64,000 bases of DNA from Candidatus Butyricimonas faecavium (GTDB lineage Bacteria; Bacteroidota; Bacteroidia; Bacteroidales; Marinifilaceae): contig CALUKD010000001.1 in NCBI GenBank assembly GCA_944321125.1, positions 277,733 through 341,732 on the forward strand, given 5' to 3'. The notes under the pieces are model-generated. The model searched no databases. It saw only the letters and a program-made list of their open reading frames with translations, and was not told where the DNA came from. Made by a program: the position numbers and the translations under genes. Positions 38,776 to 49,900 of this stretch are shown piece after piece. How positions within the stretch are numbered: the stretch's first letter is position 1; every line of letters begins with the position of its first letter.

Positions 38776-38793
38776 TTTACGCTAATAATAAAT

Positions 38794-39249
38794 ATGAAAA
38801 TCAACAAAACAATGATTCGCTATTTCCAACAACAAGACAAAGATTCCGTCATACGAATATGGCTAGAAGCATCTGTTACCGCCCACTCCTTCATTCCCCA
38901 CTCCTACTGGGAAGGTAAAGTTTCGGATATGCGCAACGAGTATCTACCACAAAGTCAAACCTTTGTCTATGAAGACAAACACACAACCCAAATTACAGGC
39001 TTCATATCCTTAATCGGCAACTATATTGCCGCCCTTTTCGTTTCTCCCGATCTACAAGGACAAGGAATCGGGCAAGCCCTCATGGCCCACGTCAAACGAC
39101 AACATCCTGAACTGGAATTAAATGTTTACACAAAAAATACGCAAGCCTTGACCTTCTACAAACGCCAAGGCTTCACGATCGTACGGGAACAAACCGACAG
39201 ACAAACCGGTCAACAAGAATTTACCATGAAATACCAAGGGAACGTTTAA
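38794..39249 (+). CDS. GNAT N-acetyltransferase, YjaB-like
   Basis: About 151 residues. The acetyl-CoA binding motif is VSPDLQGQGIGQALMAH, preceded by a beta strand IAALF and followed by TKNTQALTFYKRQGF, the usual GNAT C-terminal block. The start I.YFQQQDKDSVIRIWLEASVTAHSFI and overall layout resemble E. coli YjaB, a protein-lysine or small-molecule acetyltransferase. A TTG start at 38773 would lie inside the promoter, so translation starts at 38794 or at the ATG 38812 (MIRYF). Its stop overlaps the stop of the convergent TlpA-like gene by 4 bases. Substrate unknown. Confidence 0.85.
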   Translation: MKINKTMIRYFQQQDKDSVIRIWLEASVTAHSFIPHSYWEGKVSDMRNEYLPQSQTFVYEDKHTTQITGFISLIGNYIAALFVSPDLQGQGIGQALMAHVKRQHPELELNVYTKNTQALTFYKRQGFTIVREQTDRQTGQQEFTMKYQGNV

Positions 39250-41141
39250 AACATTCCCGCTAACTCCTGTTCCAGCATCCCTGCTCCCCGCAAATCATTC
39301 CTCAACCGGGCATTCCCGTCCCGATCAACAAGAATGTATGAAGGAATTCCATCCACGCCGAAATAATCACATATATAATCCCATTGTTTACGATTCAAAC
39401 GATAATGCTCACCCTCAATTCCTGCCACCATCTCCAACCATTTGGATTCCGGAGAAGATTCGTTCGTGATATACACGAAAACGACATCCTTATCTTTGAA
39501 CTTATTTTTTCTGGGTTCAAAAGCGGCAATCGCACCCCGGCAAGGGCCACACCATGTAGCCCATAGGTCGACCATTACCACTTGCCCCTTATAACGAGCT
39601 ATAATTGCATCAAATAACTTTTTCTCTGATACCGACGGCACCTTCCGGATTCGTTTTTCCGCCTTCACCTTACTTTCCGCAACTTTCATATCAATCCGCT
39701 GCTTCACCTGTTCGAAAACTTTCGTGTAATAAGGATTGACCGTAGCCAGATTCCGCTGTTGCTCTTTTGTCAAGGGCTTCATATTCTCCAATTGCCCATA
39801 AATACCCTGTAACTTGAAATAATCGATCAAGAATCCTTCCCGGCTTCCCAGTATCTTCTCCAACCGATCCAGCGAAGGAATTCGGTAACCGACAATATCA
39901 AAACAATACGGGAAATCACGAGCATACAACATATCCAACCGATTCACATCCAACTCTTGTAACACGGCAAAATGTTTATCCGTGAACTCCGGGGCCTTGA
40001 AATCAATATCCCGTTGATCCCATCCGATATGATTCGCCTCCCGGTAAGCCGTCTCCAAATTAGACTCCCCGGAACAAACCAATCTCATCACAAAACCTTT
40101 CACCCCAAGCTCCCGGTATTTCCTCATTCCATCTGGTAGTCCCTTGTCATTTGCCAAACGTTCCATCTCTGCCCGATAAAGCTTCATCACATACGCAATA
40201 TACTCGTCGGCATTCATCCCGTTTATATCCTTATAGAAAGAATACATGGGAAATCTATCCTCACCCCCATCCTGTAACGCGTAATTCAAGGGAATAAACC
40301 GACTTTTCCCGACTACGTAAACCAAACGATGAGCCTTCATCCGGTCTTTCTGATAGCGGGAAGCCCTCCGGGTAGCCTCTTCCAAATCGACATACACCTC
40401 CACGTCATCCCCCGGATCAAGCACGATCATCGTATGAAAAAGCGTGTTACTCAAATAAACCCACGCCGTGGAATATTGATCAAACTCAAATATACAGCTA
40501 TGATCCTTATCAATCCTCTTCGACAACTCCTTTCCCGGACTAAACATATCACTCACGAAAAGTTCGACGTCCCGCCCGTCCATCAAATCACGATAACCGC
40601 ACAAATGTACCTTCACCCTCGTCTTTCCCATTTTCAATTCAGCCGGCGGTAACGTAGTCGCTTCTTTCCAGTCTCGTGCAGATACATCCGAGGGAATAGC
40701 CACCGCAGACACTTCAACATCAGGATTCAAATTCAATCCCCAAATATGCCACCCTCCCAGATTCATCCGGCTCTCGACCACATCGATCGAATTCACCCCT
40801 TTCGGTAGCGGAGGGAAAAACAACTTGAACGAGAGCAACCCGGTGTCACGCATTTCGAATTTTTCACTCAACTTCAACCCTTCCGACTTCAAGGCAAGAT
40901 ACTTTTGCCCGTTCGCCAAGATATAGATACCGGAATCTACCCGGGCCCAGCCACCGGGAAATTGCTCGACATCAGCGTAAATAACCGTGGCCGTGTCGTT
41001 CAAAACGATACGGGAAATTTCGAGTAACGCGGAATTTTTAGCCTGAAAGGCCGGGTAATCAATCACCCGTTCCTTCGGTTGGCAAGCGACGAGAATGCCC
41101 GCGAACAGGAACATCAAAACAGTTCGACTTAATTTTATCAT
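39246..41141 (-). CDS. TlpA-like thioredoxin-domain lipoprotein
   Basis: About 631 residues from the ATG at 41141 ([15 protein letters not shown]), with lipobox ILVAC followed by QPKER, which is not an acidic export signal, so it is probably periplasm-facing. The longer frame beginning at 41291 runs into the RNase HI promoter region and is not convincing. An N-terminal and a middle region of about 500 residues are of unknown fold. The C-terminal thioredoxin domain (about 520-631) has [15 protein letters not shown] and cis-proline [12 protein letters not shown]. Likely a thiol-disulfide oxidoreductase acting on exported proteins. It is divergent from the RNase HI gene and stop-overlapped with the GNAT gene. 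Confidence 0.85.
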   Translation of the reverse strand: MIKLSRTVLMFLFAGILVACQPKERVIDYPAFQAKNSALLEISRIVLNDTATVIYADVEQFPGGWARVDSGIYILANGQKYLALKSEGLKLSEKFEMRDTGLLSFKLFFPPLPKGVNSIDVVESRMNLGGWHIWGLNLNPDVEVSAVAIPSDVSARDWKEATTLPPAELKMGKTRVKVHLCGYRDLMDGRDVELFVSDMFSPGKELSKRIDKDHSCIFEFDQYSTAWVYLSNTLFHTMIVLDPGDDVEVYVDLEEATRRASRYQKDRMKAHRLVYVVGKSRFIPLNYALQDGGEDRFPMYSFYKDINGMNADEYIAYVMKLYRAEMERLANDKGLPDGMRKYRELGVKGFVMRLVCSGESNLETAYREANHIGWDQRDIDFKAPEFTDKHFAVLQELDVNRLDMLYARDFPYCFDIVGYRIPSLDRLEKILGSREGFLIDYFKLQGIYGQLENMKPLTKEQQRNLATVNPYYTKVFEQVKQRIDMKVAESKVKAEKRIRKVPSVSEKKLFDAIIARYKGQVVMVDLWATWCGPCRGAIAAFEPRKNKFKDKDVVFVYITNESSPESKWLEMVAGIEGEHYRLNRKQWDYICDYFGVDGIPSYILVDRDGNARLRNDLRGAGMLEQELAGMF

Positions 41142-41244
41142 ATTTGCTATTTTATCAGGTCCACACAAAGGCCTGTTGTTTCCTCGATATAAATATACAA
41201 ATATTTTAACAAAATACTTACTTTTACGGCGTAAAAACAAATAT

Positions 41245-41733
41245 ATGTCACATAACATCACGATATACACAGACGGAGCCGCCAGCGGCAACCCCGGACC
41301 GGGAGGTTATGGGGTCGTACTTATTGCCGGAACTCACCGCAAAGAACTGTCGGAAGGTTTCCGCCGGACCACGAACAACCGCATGGAACTGCTTGCGGTC
41401 ATCATCGGTCTCGCCGCACTACGTTTCGAAGGAAGTAACGTAACCATCTACTCCGATTCAAAATACGTGGTCGATGCTGTCGAAAAGGGTTGGGTCTTCG
41501 GGTGGGAAAAAACCGGGTTCAAAAAGAAAAAGAATCCCGACCTCTGGCGACAATTCCTCGCCCTTTATCGCAAACATCACGTGAAATTCATCTGGGTAAA
41601 AGGCCATGCCAACATCCCGGAAAACGAGCGTTGTGACCAACTCGCCGTGGCCGCCTACAAAGCTCCGAACCTGCAGATTGATGAATATTATGAAGCAGAA
41701 CAAAGTTCTGACGAACAACTTTTCAGTGAATAG
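41245..41733 (+). CDS. rnhA: Ribonuclease HI
   Basis: 162 residues from the ATG at 41245; the open frame continues upstream to 41095, but the RNase H core begins right at [20 protein letters not shown]. All four catalytic carboxylates are present: the Asp in [11 protein letters not shown], the Glu in [10 protein letters not shown], the Asp in [12 protein letters not shown] and the late Asp in ENERCDQLA. It cuts the RNA strand of RNA-DNA hybrids during replication and R-loop removal. The C-terminal ~20 residues ([13 protein letters not shown]) are an acidic tail. Identity is secure. Confidence 0.94.
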   Translation: MSHNITIYTDGAASGNPGPGGYGVVLIAGTHRKELSEGFRRTTNNRMELLAVIIGLAALRFEGSNVTIYSDSKYVVDAVEKGWVFGWEKTGFKKKKNPDLWRQFLALYRKHHVKFIWVKGHANIPENERCDQLAVAAYKAPNLQIDEYYEAEQSSDEQLFSE

Positions 41734-41842
41734 GCAAAAAAAATTTCCAATTGTTAGTTACAGAGATTCTAAAATAATTATTTTCGCGCTACAATCTAGT
41801 AACTAGAAAAAGTAACATCATCCATTACAAAAACTTACAGAG

Positions 41843-42811
41843 ATGAAAAAAATATTAATCGTTGGTGCAGGGGGACAAATCGGTTCCGAACTGGTACCCC
41901 ACTTGAGATCCATTTACGGGAATAACAATGTAGTGGCAGCTGATATCAGTGCTGAAAAATGTAAAGCATTGGCAGAAGCGGGACCATTCGAGGAATTGAA
42001 CGCTCTTGACGGGGAAAGTTTCAGTGCCATCGTGAAAAAATACAATATTGACACCATCTTCAACTTGGTTGCCTTGTTGTCTGCCACGGGAGAAAAGAAC
42101 CCTAAATTAGCTTGGGACATTAATATTGGTGCTTTAACGAATTCTTTGTATATCGCCAAGGATAACAACTGCGCCGTGTTTACACCGAGTTCCATCGGGG
42201 CTTTCGGAAACGATACTCCCAAAGACAAAACTCCCCAAGACACATTGCAACGTTCCAACACCACGATTTACGGGGTGTGCAAGGTAACAGGCGAGCTTTT
42301 AAGCGACTACTACTTCCATCGTTTCGGTGTTGACACCCGTAGTGTACGTTTTCCAGGATTGATTTCATACGTGACGCTTCCCGGTGGCGGAACCACAGAC
42401 TATGCCGTAGAAATCTACTACGACGCCATCCGCAAAGGTTCATTCACCTGTAACGTGGAAAAAGGAACCTACATGGACATGATGTACATGCCGGATGCCT
42501 TAAACGCTGTTGTTCAGTTGATGGAAGCTGACCCTAGCAAATTAAAACACCGGAACAGTTTCAACATCGCCTCCATGAGTTTCGAGCCGGAACAAATCGC
42601 TGCCGAAATTCGTAAACATATCCCCGACTTCAAAATGGATTACCAGATTGACCCGGTGAAACAAGCCATCGCCAATAGTTGGCCAAACAGCATGGACGAC
42701 ACTTGCGCCCGGGAAGAATGGGGCTGGGCTCCAAAATATGACCTTACCAGCATGACAAACGACATGCTAATCAAGGTAAAAGAAAAATTCGACAAAGGAT
42801 TGATCAAATAA
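41843..42811 (+). CDS. NAD-dependent SDR of the short-chain L-threonine 3-dehydrogenase type
   Basis: 322 residues, extended SDR. The Rossmann motif GAGGQIGSELV is at the N-terminus, and the catalytic YGVCK (Y-x-x-x-K) is in the middle, with the preceding SSIGAFG block. The wording around RFPGLISY and GGGTTDYAVEIYYDAI matches the UDP-galactose-epimerase-like threonine dehydrogenases of Bacteroidetes, which convert L-threonine to 2-amino-3-ketobutyrate. No kbl (glycine acetyltransferase) gene is adjacent, so the second pathway step must lie elsewhere. Intrinsic terminator downstream, single-gene unit. Confidence 0.85.
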   Translation: MKKILIVGAGGQIGSELVPHLRSIYGNNNVVAADISAEKCKALAEAGPFEELNALDGESFSAIVKKYNIDTIFNLVALLSATGEKNPKLAWDINIGALTNSLYIAKDNNCAVFTPSSIGAFGNDTPKDKTPQDTLQRSNTTIYGVCKVTGELLSDYYFHRFGVDTRSVRFPGLISYVTLPGGGTTDYAVEIYYDAIRKGSFTCNVEKGTYMDMMYMPDALNAVVQLMEADPSKLKHRNSFNIASMSFEPEQIAAEIRKHIPDFKMDYQIDPVKQAIANSWPNSMDDTCAREEWGWAPKYDLTSMTNDMLIKVKEKFDKGLIK

Positions 42812-42822
42812 AAATCACATAA

Positions 42823-42855
42823 AAGGGCCGCTTTCTACAAAGCGGCTCTTTTTCG
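42823..42855 (+). terminator. Intrinsic terminator of the threonine-dehydrogenase-type gene
   Basis: Stem AAGGGCCGCTTT / AAAGCGGCTCTT with one wobble and a 4-base CTAC loop, followed by TTTCG within a T-rich tail. It lies 12 bases after the stop. Confidence 0.8.
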
Positions 42856-43063
42856 ATAAACTCACTACTGTTTTTTCTATTGTTTTTCAAATTTCCCCTT
42901 CAGGAAACCGGCCCTTCGGAATACCTCTATCCTTCCTCCATCGAAATACACCCTGCCTGTATACGATTTACAGAAATTCATACCCGAATTACAGAATGTG
43001 AAAATACACCAACTATTTTTCCAATAAATATCTTATTTTTGTGAATAGTTAATAACAAACAAC

Positions 43064-43960
43064 ATGGACGAGATACTGAAAATAAACAACATGGACGACT
43101 ACAACAAGCTCTTCGGATTGGAAACCCGCCACCCGTTAGTCAGCGTTGTTGATTTATCACAAGCCACCCGGTGGCCCACTCAAGCAGTCTTTAACTACGG
43201 CATCTACGCCCTTTTCCTGAAAGACATCAAATGCGGAGACATCCGCTACGGACGACAGCTCTACGATTATCAAGACGGTACCATTGTCAGTTTTGGCCCG
43301 GGACAAATCGCCGGGATTGACATGCCTCCCGGAGTTCGCCCTGCAGCCCACGGGCTATTGTTTCATCCCGATCTTATCCGGGGTACAGCACTCGGACAAG
43401 AGATTCGTAACTACACATTTTTTTCCTACGAGGCAAATGAGGCCCTACACCTCTCCGAGGAAGAACGCCAAACCATCATAGATTGCTTGAATAAAATACA
43501 AGCTGAATTGGAACATGCCATCGATAAACACAGTCGACGCCTAATCACAGCGAACATTGAGGTACTTTTAGATTATTGTCTCCGTTTCTACGACCGACAA
43601 TTTGTTACCCGTAACCAGCAAAACAACGACATCATTGTCCGGTTCGAACGCTTGTTGGATGAATATTTCGATGGCCCAATGCCCCAACAAGAAGGTTTAC
43701 CTTCAGTCAAATACTTTGCAGACAAAGTCTTTCTTTCTCCGAATTATTTCGGTGACATGATCCGCAAGCAAACCGGAAAGACCGCCTCGGAATATATTCA
43801 AACCAAGGTCATCGAACGGGCCAAGGAAAATTTACTTTCCTCGGACAAAACGATGAGCGAAATCGCCTACGATCTGGGATTCCAATACCCCCAGCATTTA
43901 AGCCGGATGTTCAAACGAGTAACCGGATGTACGCCCAACGAATTTCGGGCCCAGTATTAA
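43064..43960 (+). CDS. AraC-family transcription regulator
   Basis: 298 residues. The N-terminal ~170 residues form a ligand-sensing region of the cupin/AraC-binding kind (DIKCGDIRYGRQLYDYQDG). The C-terminal ~100 residues carry the double helix-turn-helix: SPNYFGDMIRKQTGKTASEY and MSEIAYDLGFQYPQHLSRMF, then the signature GCTPNEFRAQY at the end. It binds DNA and probably responds to a small ligand. A -7-like TATTTTTG lies at 43034-43041, but the -33 is poor. It stands alone with no obvious target operon beside it. Target unknown. Confidence 0.9.
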   Translation: MDEILKINNMDDYNKLFGLETRHPLVSVVDLSQATRWPTQAVFNYGIYALFLKDIKCGDIRYGRQLYDYQDGTIVSFGPGQIAGIDMPPGVRPAAHGLLFHPDLIRGTALGQEIRNYTFFSYEANEALHLSEEERQTIIDCLNKIQAELEHAIDKHSRRLITANIEVLLDYCLRFYDRQFVTRNQQNNDIIVRFERLLDEYFDGPMPQQEGLPSVKYFADKVFLSPNYFGDMIRKQTGKTASEYIQTKVIERAKENLLSSDKTMSEIAYDLGFQYPQHLSRMFKRVTGCTPNEFRAQY

Positions 43961-44563
43961 TTTTTAAAAGTTGATTACCAAACGTTTCGAGGATACATCA
44001 AAACTCTTTTTCACTAAAACTCCTCCGTCAGTTTCGCTGCCAAGTAGGCTCGAAACGGTTTCAAATTGGCTACATTCGGCAAATACAGGCAAGCTTTCTA
44101 TCTACCCTCACGTAATCACCTATTTCCTCTATAAACAAAGGAGTATCCATTCTTCTTATTGAAAGGTGTGTTTTTTAACACCCTTTATTAAGTCTTTCTT
44201 CCCACAACCAACCCTTTAAATCCCTTATTTCATAATTACTACATTAACCATGACAGAGTACTTCGTGACCACTACCATGTAAAACGCTATTGGTCCTGAA
44301 AAAGTACATTTCATTATAAAAACGGTACAAATAATCACCTAAAAACCAAATAATTAACAACATCAAAAATAATTTCCCAAAAGAAGACTAAAACATTTTT
44401 CCAATAAACCATTTGAATCATCCAAATATCTCACTGGAAAGAAAAACGGAGATTTTGAAACTTTATATATAAAAATACGAAAATAAAACAGTATATTAGT
44501 AACTTCATTTAAGAGGGCAAGCGTTCTTTAAACGTTCATACCCGATATTTTACGATTTAGATT
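43961..44563. other. 600-bp intergenic region with a possible interspersed element, no supported gene
   Basis: No coding gene is convincing. Around 43971-44110 the - strand reads open in two frames with protein-like wording (LKPFRAYLAAKLTEEF in one, VKKSFDVSSKRLVINF in another), which suggests a repeated intergenic element or decayed gene. A weak hairpin (AAAGGTGTG...AACACCCTTT) lies near 44160-44190. The rest, up to the rnr start, is AT-rich with no clear promoter. Confidence 0.4.
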
Positions 44564-46846
44564 ATGCCAAAGAAAGAGAAAAAAAGCAAAAGAGACATCG
44601 GTAAAAAAGAATTACACCGATTATTATACGATATATTTTCCGGTAACCCCGATCAAAATTTCAATTACAAGCAACTAGCCCAAAGATTAGGCATAAAAAA
44701 CATGAATGCCAAGCAATTGATCATGACGGTTCTCTACGAGATGAAAAATGACAACATGCTCACAGAAGAATCGACCGGGGTATTCAAATTCAAGATAAAC
44801 ACCATTTACGTTACAGGAATCATCGACCTGACGGCAAAAGGCACTGCCTACCTGATCTCGGACGATTGCAAAGAAGACGTTTTCATTCCCCAAGTCGGAT
44901 TGAATCACGCCTTAAACGGTGACAAAGTAAAGGTACTACTCTATGCCCGAAGTTCCAAAAGACGTCCCGAAGGGGAAGTTGTGGAAATCCTCGAACGCAA
45001 GAAAGAGACATTCGTGGGCATCATACAATGTTCCAAACAATACGCCTTTCTCGTTCCCACGGGCAAACAATTACCTTACGATATATTTATCCCCTTGGCA
45101 GACTTGAACGGTGCCAAGGATGGAGAAAAAGCCATTGTCAAAATTACCGAATGGCCAGAGAATCAGAAGAACCCGGTGGGGAAAGTACTGGAAGTTCTCG
45201 GAACACCGGGAGACAACGACACGGAAATGAATGCTATCATGGCAGAATACGAGCTGCCCGTGCAATTTCCGACAAACGTGGAAAAAGCCGCTAAAAAAAT
45301 AAAAGATACAATCCCGGTTGAAGAAATCAAAAAGCGGAGAGATTTCCGGGAAATTACGACGTTCACGATCGACCCAAAAGATGCCAAGGACTTCGATGAC
45401 GCTCTCTCGCTACAAAAATTGAAAAACGGGCATTACGAGGTCGGTGTACATATCGCCGATGTCAGTTTTTACGTAACCCCGGATTCGGTACTGGACAAGG
45501 AGGCCTACACTCGTGCCACATCCGTGTATCTCGTGGATCGTACGATCCCGATGTTACCGGAACATCTGTCCAACGGTTTGTGTTCGTTACGCCCCGATGA
45601 AGAAAAACTTTGTTTCTCGGCTGTTTTTGAGTTGAATGACAAAGCCGAGGTAGTCAATCAATGGTTCGGACGGACGATCATCAAGTCAAACCGCCGTTTC
45701 ACTTACGAGGAAGCACAAGCCATGATCGAGGGCGGCGAGGGCGACTATAAAGAAGAGATATTAACCCTTAACGATTTGGCCCAGAAATTACGGGCCGCCC
45801 GTTTCCAAAATGGCGCTATCGCTTTCGACCGGATCGAAGTTCGTTTTGATATTGACGAAAAAGGGAAACCCACGGGCGTGTACTTCAAACGCTCGAAAGA
45901 AGCCAACAAGCTGATCGAGGAATTCATGCTTCTCGCTAACAAAAAAGTAGCGGAAAAAATCGGGAAAGTCAAAGAAGGCCAAAAAGCTAAAACATTCGTG
46001 TACCGTATCCACGAGCAACCGAACACCGAAAAATTGGAAGATTTCAGCCGTTTCATCGCTAAATTCGGTTACCGTCTACGCACGAGTACTCCCCGGCAAA
46101 TATCCTCTTCCATGAACAAATTGATGGAAGACGTGCAGGACCGCCCGGAACAGAACATGATTGAAACACTGGCTATCCGTACCATGGCAAAGGCTGTCTA
46201 CTCAACGGTAAACGTGGGGCATTACGGATTGGCTTTCAACTACTATTCGCACTTCACATCACCAATCCGTCGGTACCCGGACGTGATGACCCACCGCTTA
46301 CTACAACGTTATCTCGATGGTGGACGCTCGGCCAATGCCGAGAAGTATGAAGAGATGTGTAAACATTGCTCAGAAATGGAACAGATCGCTTCTAACGCAG
46401 AAAGAGCCTCCATCAAATACAAACAAGTCGAATTCATGAGCGACAAACTAGGCGAGAATTTCATGGGTACAATCTCCGGCGTGACACAATGGGGATTCTA
46501 CGTGGAACTGAATGATACAAAATGTGAAGGACTTGTTTCTATCAATGAACTGGAAGGAGATTATTACGAATTCGACGAAGAAAATTACTGCATCGTGGGC
46601 CGCCACCATAGGAAAGTTTACCAACTAGGGGACCAAGTGCTTGTAAAAGTGGTAAAAGCAAACCTCGTTGCCCGCCAACTGGACTTCGCTCTCGTGGAAA
46701 GCGAAAGCACGACAAATAAAGCTGTCCCGGCAAAAATTGTACCTCCAAAAGCCAACGGCAACCGCCAACGCCCGGAGCGCAAACTCCGAAGAGGAAGAAG
46801 GGGAGACGCTCCCACGAGAAGAAAAGAGAAAAAGAGGAAGAAATAA
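44564..46846 (+). CDS. rnr: Ribonuclease R (RNB-family 3'-5' exoribonuclease)
   Basis: 760 residues. Order: an N-terminal helix-turn-helix-like domain (about 10-65), two OB/cold-shock segments (about 75-230), the RNB catalytic core (about 255-590) with TIDPKDAKDFDDALSL supplying the metal-binding aspartates and HFTSPIRRYPDVMTHR near its end, a C-terminal S1 domain (about 630-715, GTISGVTQWGFYVELNDTKCEGL) and a basic tail ending RRKEKKRKK. RNase R degrades structured RNA and takes part in quality control of mRNA and rRNA. A decayed second copy of the final part of an rnr gene lies at 50350-50528, so this terminus may have been replaced by recombination. Confidence 0.95.
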   Translation: MPKKEKKSKRDIGKKELHRLLYDIFSGNPDQNFNYKQLAQRLGIKNMNAKQLIMTVLYEMKNDNMLTEESTGVFKFKINTIYVTGIIDLTAKGTAYLISDDCKEDVFIPQVGLNHALNGDKVKVLLYARSSKRRPEGEVVEILERKKETFVGIIQCSKQYAFLVPTGKQLPYDIFIPLADLNGAKDGEKAIVKITEWPENQKNPVGKVLEVLGTPGDNDTEMNAIMAEYELPVQFPTNVEKAAKKIKDTIPVEEIKKRRDFREITTFTIDPKDAKDFDDALSLQKLKNGHYEVGVHIADVSFYVTPDSVLDKEAYTRATSVYLVDRTIPMLPEHLSNGLCSLRPDEEKLCFSAVFELNDKAEVVNQWFGRTIIKSNRRFTYEEAQAMIEGGEGDYKEEILTLNDLAQKLRAARFQNGAIAFDRIEVRFDIDEKGKPTGVYFKRSKEANKLIEEFMLLANKKVAEKIGKVKEGQKAKTFVYRIHEQPNTEKLEDFSRFIAKFGYRLRTSTPRQISSSMNKLMEDVQDRPEQNMIETLAIRTMAKAVYSTVNVGHYGLAFNYYSHFTSPIRRYPDVMTHRLLQRYLDGGRSANAEKYEEMCKHCSEMEQIASNAERASIKYKQVEFMSDKLGENFMGTISGVTQWGFYVELNDTKCEGLVSINELEGDYYEFDEENYCIVGRHHRKVYQLGDQVLVKVVKANLVARQLDFALVESESTTNKAVPAKIVPPKANGNRQRPERKLRRGRRGDAPTRRKEKKRKK

Positions 46847-46905
46847 GCAAACCGAAGGATGGAGGGATTTTCACACGCAATAGAGTAGTACACAAATACT
46901 AAAAT

Positions 46906-46946
46906 ATTTACAAAATCGAGCTAATAGGAAGCTCGATTTTGTAAAT
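46906..46946. terminator. Strong bidirectional hairpin between rnr and the ABC/M1-like gene
   Basis: A perfect 17-bp inverted repeat (ATTTACAAAATCGAGCT / AGCTCGATTTTGTAAAT) with a 7-base loop, between two convergent genes. The A/T-rich lower stem supplies U-runs on both strands, so it can terminate both transcripts. Confidence 0.8.
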
Positions 46947-46995
46947 AACCCACTACTAGAATTCTTTTCAGCAGTATTGTATTAAAACTTCATAA

Positions 46996-49900
46996 TTATT
47001 TTACTTTAACCCACTTAACGGCATCGGCTACCACCAGTTGGTTATAGGTCATCTGAAATTTTTCAACCGTAATAGGAGCTACACCCTGGTCATCCAACAC
47101 AACACGTGATTCCCCGGCAGGTAAAGCAAATGTACCTAGAGACACCCAAGCTTCTTCTGCCGACAAAGAATACTCGAACACTAACCCACCATCGTTTTCC
47201 GGAACCTCCAAAACGATTTCTTTTTCTCCTTCGGGCGTATAAACGGTATAGTAATTTTTCATCCCGGGATAGTCTGTTGTACCCTCACCCCCATCATACG
47301 TAACAATGTGAGGACGATATATAAATATTTCATACTTCCCCGATTCTGGAAGGTTTGCCACCCATTCTGCCTTACACTTTCCCGTTCCGGCCTTTTTTAT
47401 GAAACCGCTACGAATATGCCCTCCACAAAATTCTTGAGATAAAGCAAGGTTCCACGTGTTAGCTTTAATATTATACAAATCAATATACTTTTCTCCATTT
47501 TCTTTTTTGATTAAATCTGCCAATCGTTTTCGATTATTTGACGAATCAATCAAATGAAAATTCTCATCCTCATTATCAACTATAATTTCTCCCGGAGGAT
47601 AGAATTGATTTCTTTCGAGCAAGGTAACACTTTCGGCAGGTATAGTACCTAACAATGGAAGGTCTCTATTATCGAACAAAATATCCCTTGGAAAACATCC
47701 GGAGAAATTAGTGGTTAATTCCAAGTCATTGTCTATGTCTTCATGCACAATAATCCGTTTGCATTCTCCGGGTTTGATCAAGTAACTTCGACAATAATTT
47801 ATCGTTTCACCACCGATACGAGACTCACTTGTCGTAATCGAAACAACACCATCCGTTTCACTAAAATTACCTACTTTAAAATCAATAATTTGCATCTCAT
47901 CCGTTGTTTTACGGGATACATCTTTTATCGTTAACAATGGTATCCGTTTACTCGTGTACCACTCGTCCATGTAGGCTTTAATATCCTTCCCGAAACGCTG
48001 TCCAAATTCCTCGATAAACGAATCAAAGTGAACTTCCCGGAAACGAGTAGTCGCATTAAATTCCTGCATAAACCGAGTTAAAGAATCCCAAGTAGTAATC
48101 GTTGTAAGATAGCCCAACAAAGAAGAAACTTTTAAAGAAACGAGCGTACTTTGCTCCCTGCTATATTCTCCCGAGACCACACCTTCCAATCCTTTTTCCA
48201 CGATATGATCTAACATTTTCGGGGTTACTTTATCCCGAATACGTTGAGAATTTATCATTTCTTTAAATATCAACTCAATACCTCGATACGTATCGGACGT
48301 GATACTAGTGCTATAATTCGAGAAAAGATAATTTACACCCATCCAGTTCAAATCGAAGGGTATCTTATTATCCAACAGAAAATCTTGTACACTCATCCCC
48401 CTGTCAGGTTCACCGGTATAAAAACTGGGATGCGTCGTCTCCACGTCACACAGCCGTTCCCCAAAGAACACGATTTCCGGTTGAACCTTATTACTGAACG
48501 CCTTTTTGACGAGCAAAGATAAAGACGAGGGAACTTCGATTAGTTTTAAATATTTAAAAGGATAGGGATTAGGTTTGCCATCCTCGACAACATCTTTACA
48601 CCGTTTCACGATTTCCACTAATTTCTTTTCCCGGTCCGGCTTATCTTTTCCCAACACATCCCATTCATCAAAATATTCCAGATAAAAATCATTCCCCGGG
48701 TAAGTATAAAACTCGATAGTAACAGAATCAACGGTAACAGCTCTTTTCTCGTACTTTCCCATACAAAGGCTTAATCCCGTCAAGTTTTGCAAATTATTAA
48801 ATGTAACGTCATCTCCTTCCTTCACGGGGACTCCTTGAGATAAAACAGTCATTTCACCCGAGTTTTTAACATGGAGAGTATAATCCGTAAAATTAATCTC
48901 TTTGGATGCCTGCAATTCCACCGGGGGAACAGTCATCGGATACCACATCACTTCCGGCACAAGCAACGTGAACTCGCTTGACAGAAAAGCCCTACGTCTG
49001 CCATAGTTTTCTTTTTGTGAATACCGAACGGTTGGAGAAAAAAACTCATCGTCGGGGATGTTTACTTGATAAATATCCTCATCAATATTTCCCTCGTATT
49101 CGACTTCCAATTCAATTTCTTCACCGGGAGCCAAAGAATGATTAATGACAATCACTTGATAATCCCTGTTAAAAGAGAGGTTTTGTCCATTGGATTCAAT
49201 TTTGCCGATTTCCAGTCCCGGGTTTAAAAAGAGTAAAAGCTTATCCATTTTTACCTTTTTCTGGTTTTGGATACTCATACGACTCGTTGCCGAGAATTTT
49301 TCTCCCCCGGAATAATACGTAACGTCGTGGGTAAGCACACGTGACGTGGGATATTCATTGTATTTAAGAAACGTTTCACGATACGCTATTCTATTTTCCA
49401 AACGGGCTTGAAACTTTCCGACATAAATACCCCCTAACACTAAAGCAAGTACCAAAAATAGGGAAGCAGGAACAATTAAATAGTGTTTTCGATCGGAAGT
49501 ATTGGATTTTCTCTTCGTGCACAAAACAGCAAAACAAAGAAAAGAGATTCCCAAGAATAAGAAAACAGACCGCTGAAGCAAATAATCCTCAATATACACG
49601 AATCCGATCAAAGTGGAAAACGAACTTGGAAGTATACTACCCCGAAAATCTAATATTCCATAAAGAGGCGTTACCCAATAATTACAAGCAAAATAAAAAA
49701 AAGCGACCAAAATTACCCAACTGATAAAAGGTTGCTTGAACAACTTGTTCACAAGCAAAGATAACCCGGTGATAAAAACAAGCGTGGGCAACACAAGCGT
49801 GAGCAGATAAAAAAGATTCACCCAAAGATTTATCGGCGAATCAGGAATGATTATACCGATAACCACACAGATAATCATAAATATAATATCTACGGCCAAA

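Noticed and set aside
38773..38793. TTG start of the GNAT gene
   Set aside because: The TTG lies inside the TACATTTG promoter element, so it cannot be in the mRNA leader.
41142..41291. N-terminal extension of the TlpA-like gene
   Set aside because: A normal lipoprotein signal starts at 41141; the extension runs through the divergent RNase HI start region.
43971..44162. A 63-codon ORF after the AraC gene
   Set aside because: No promoter, no family resemblance, and stronger protein-like wording is on the other strand; listed as an intergenic element instead.
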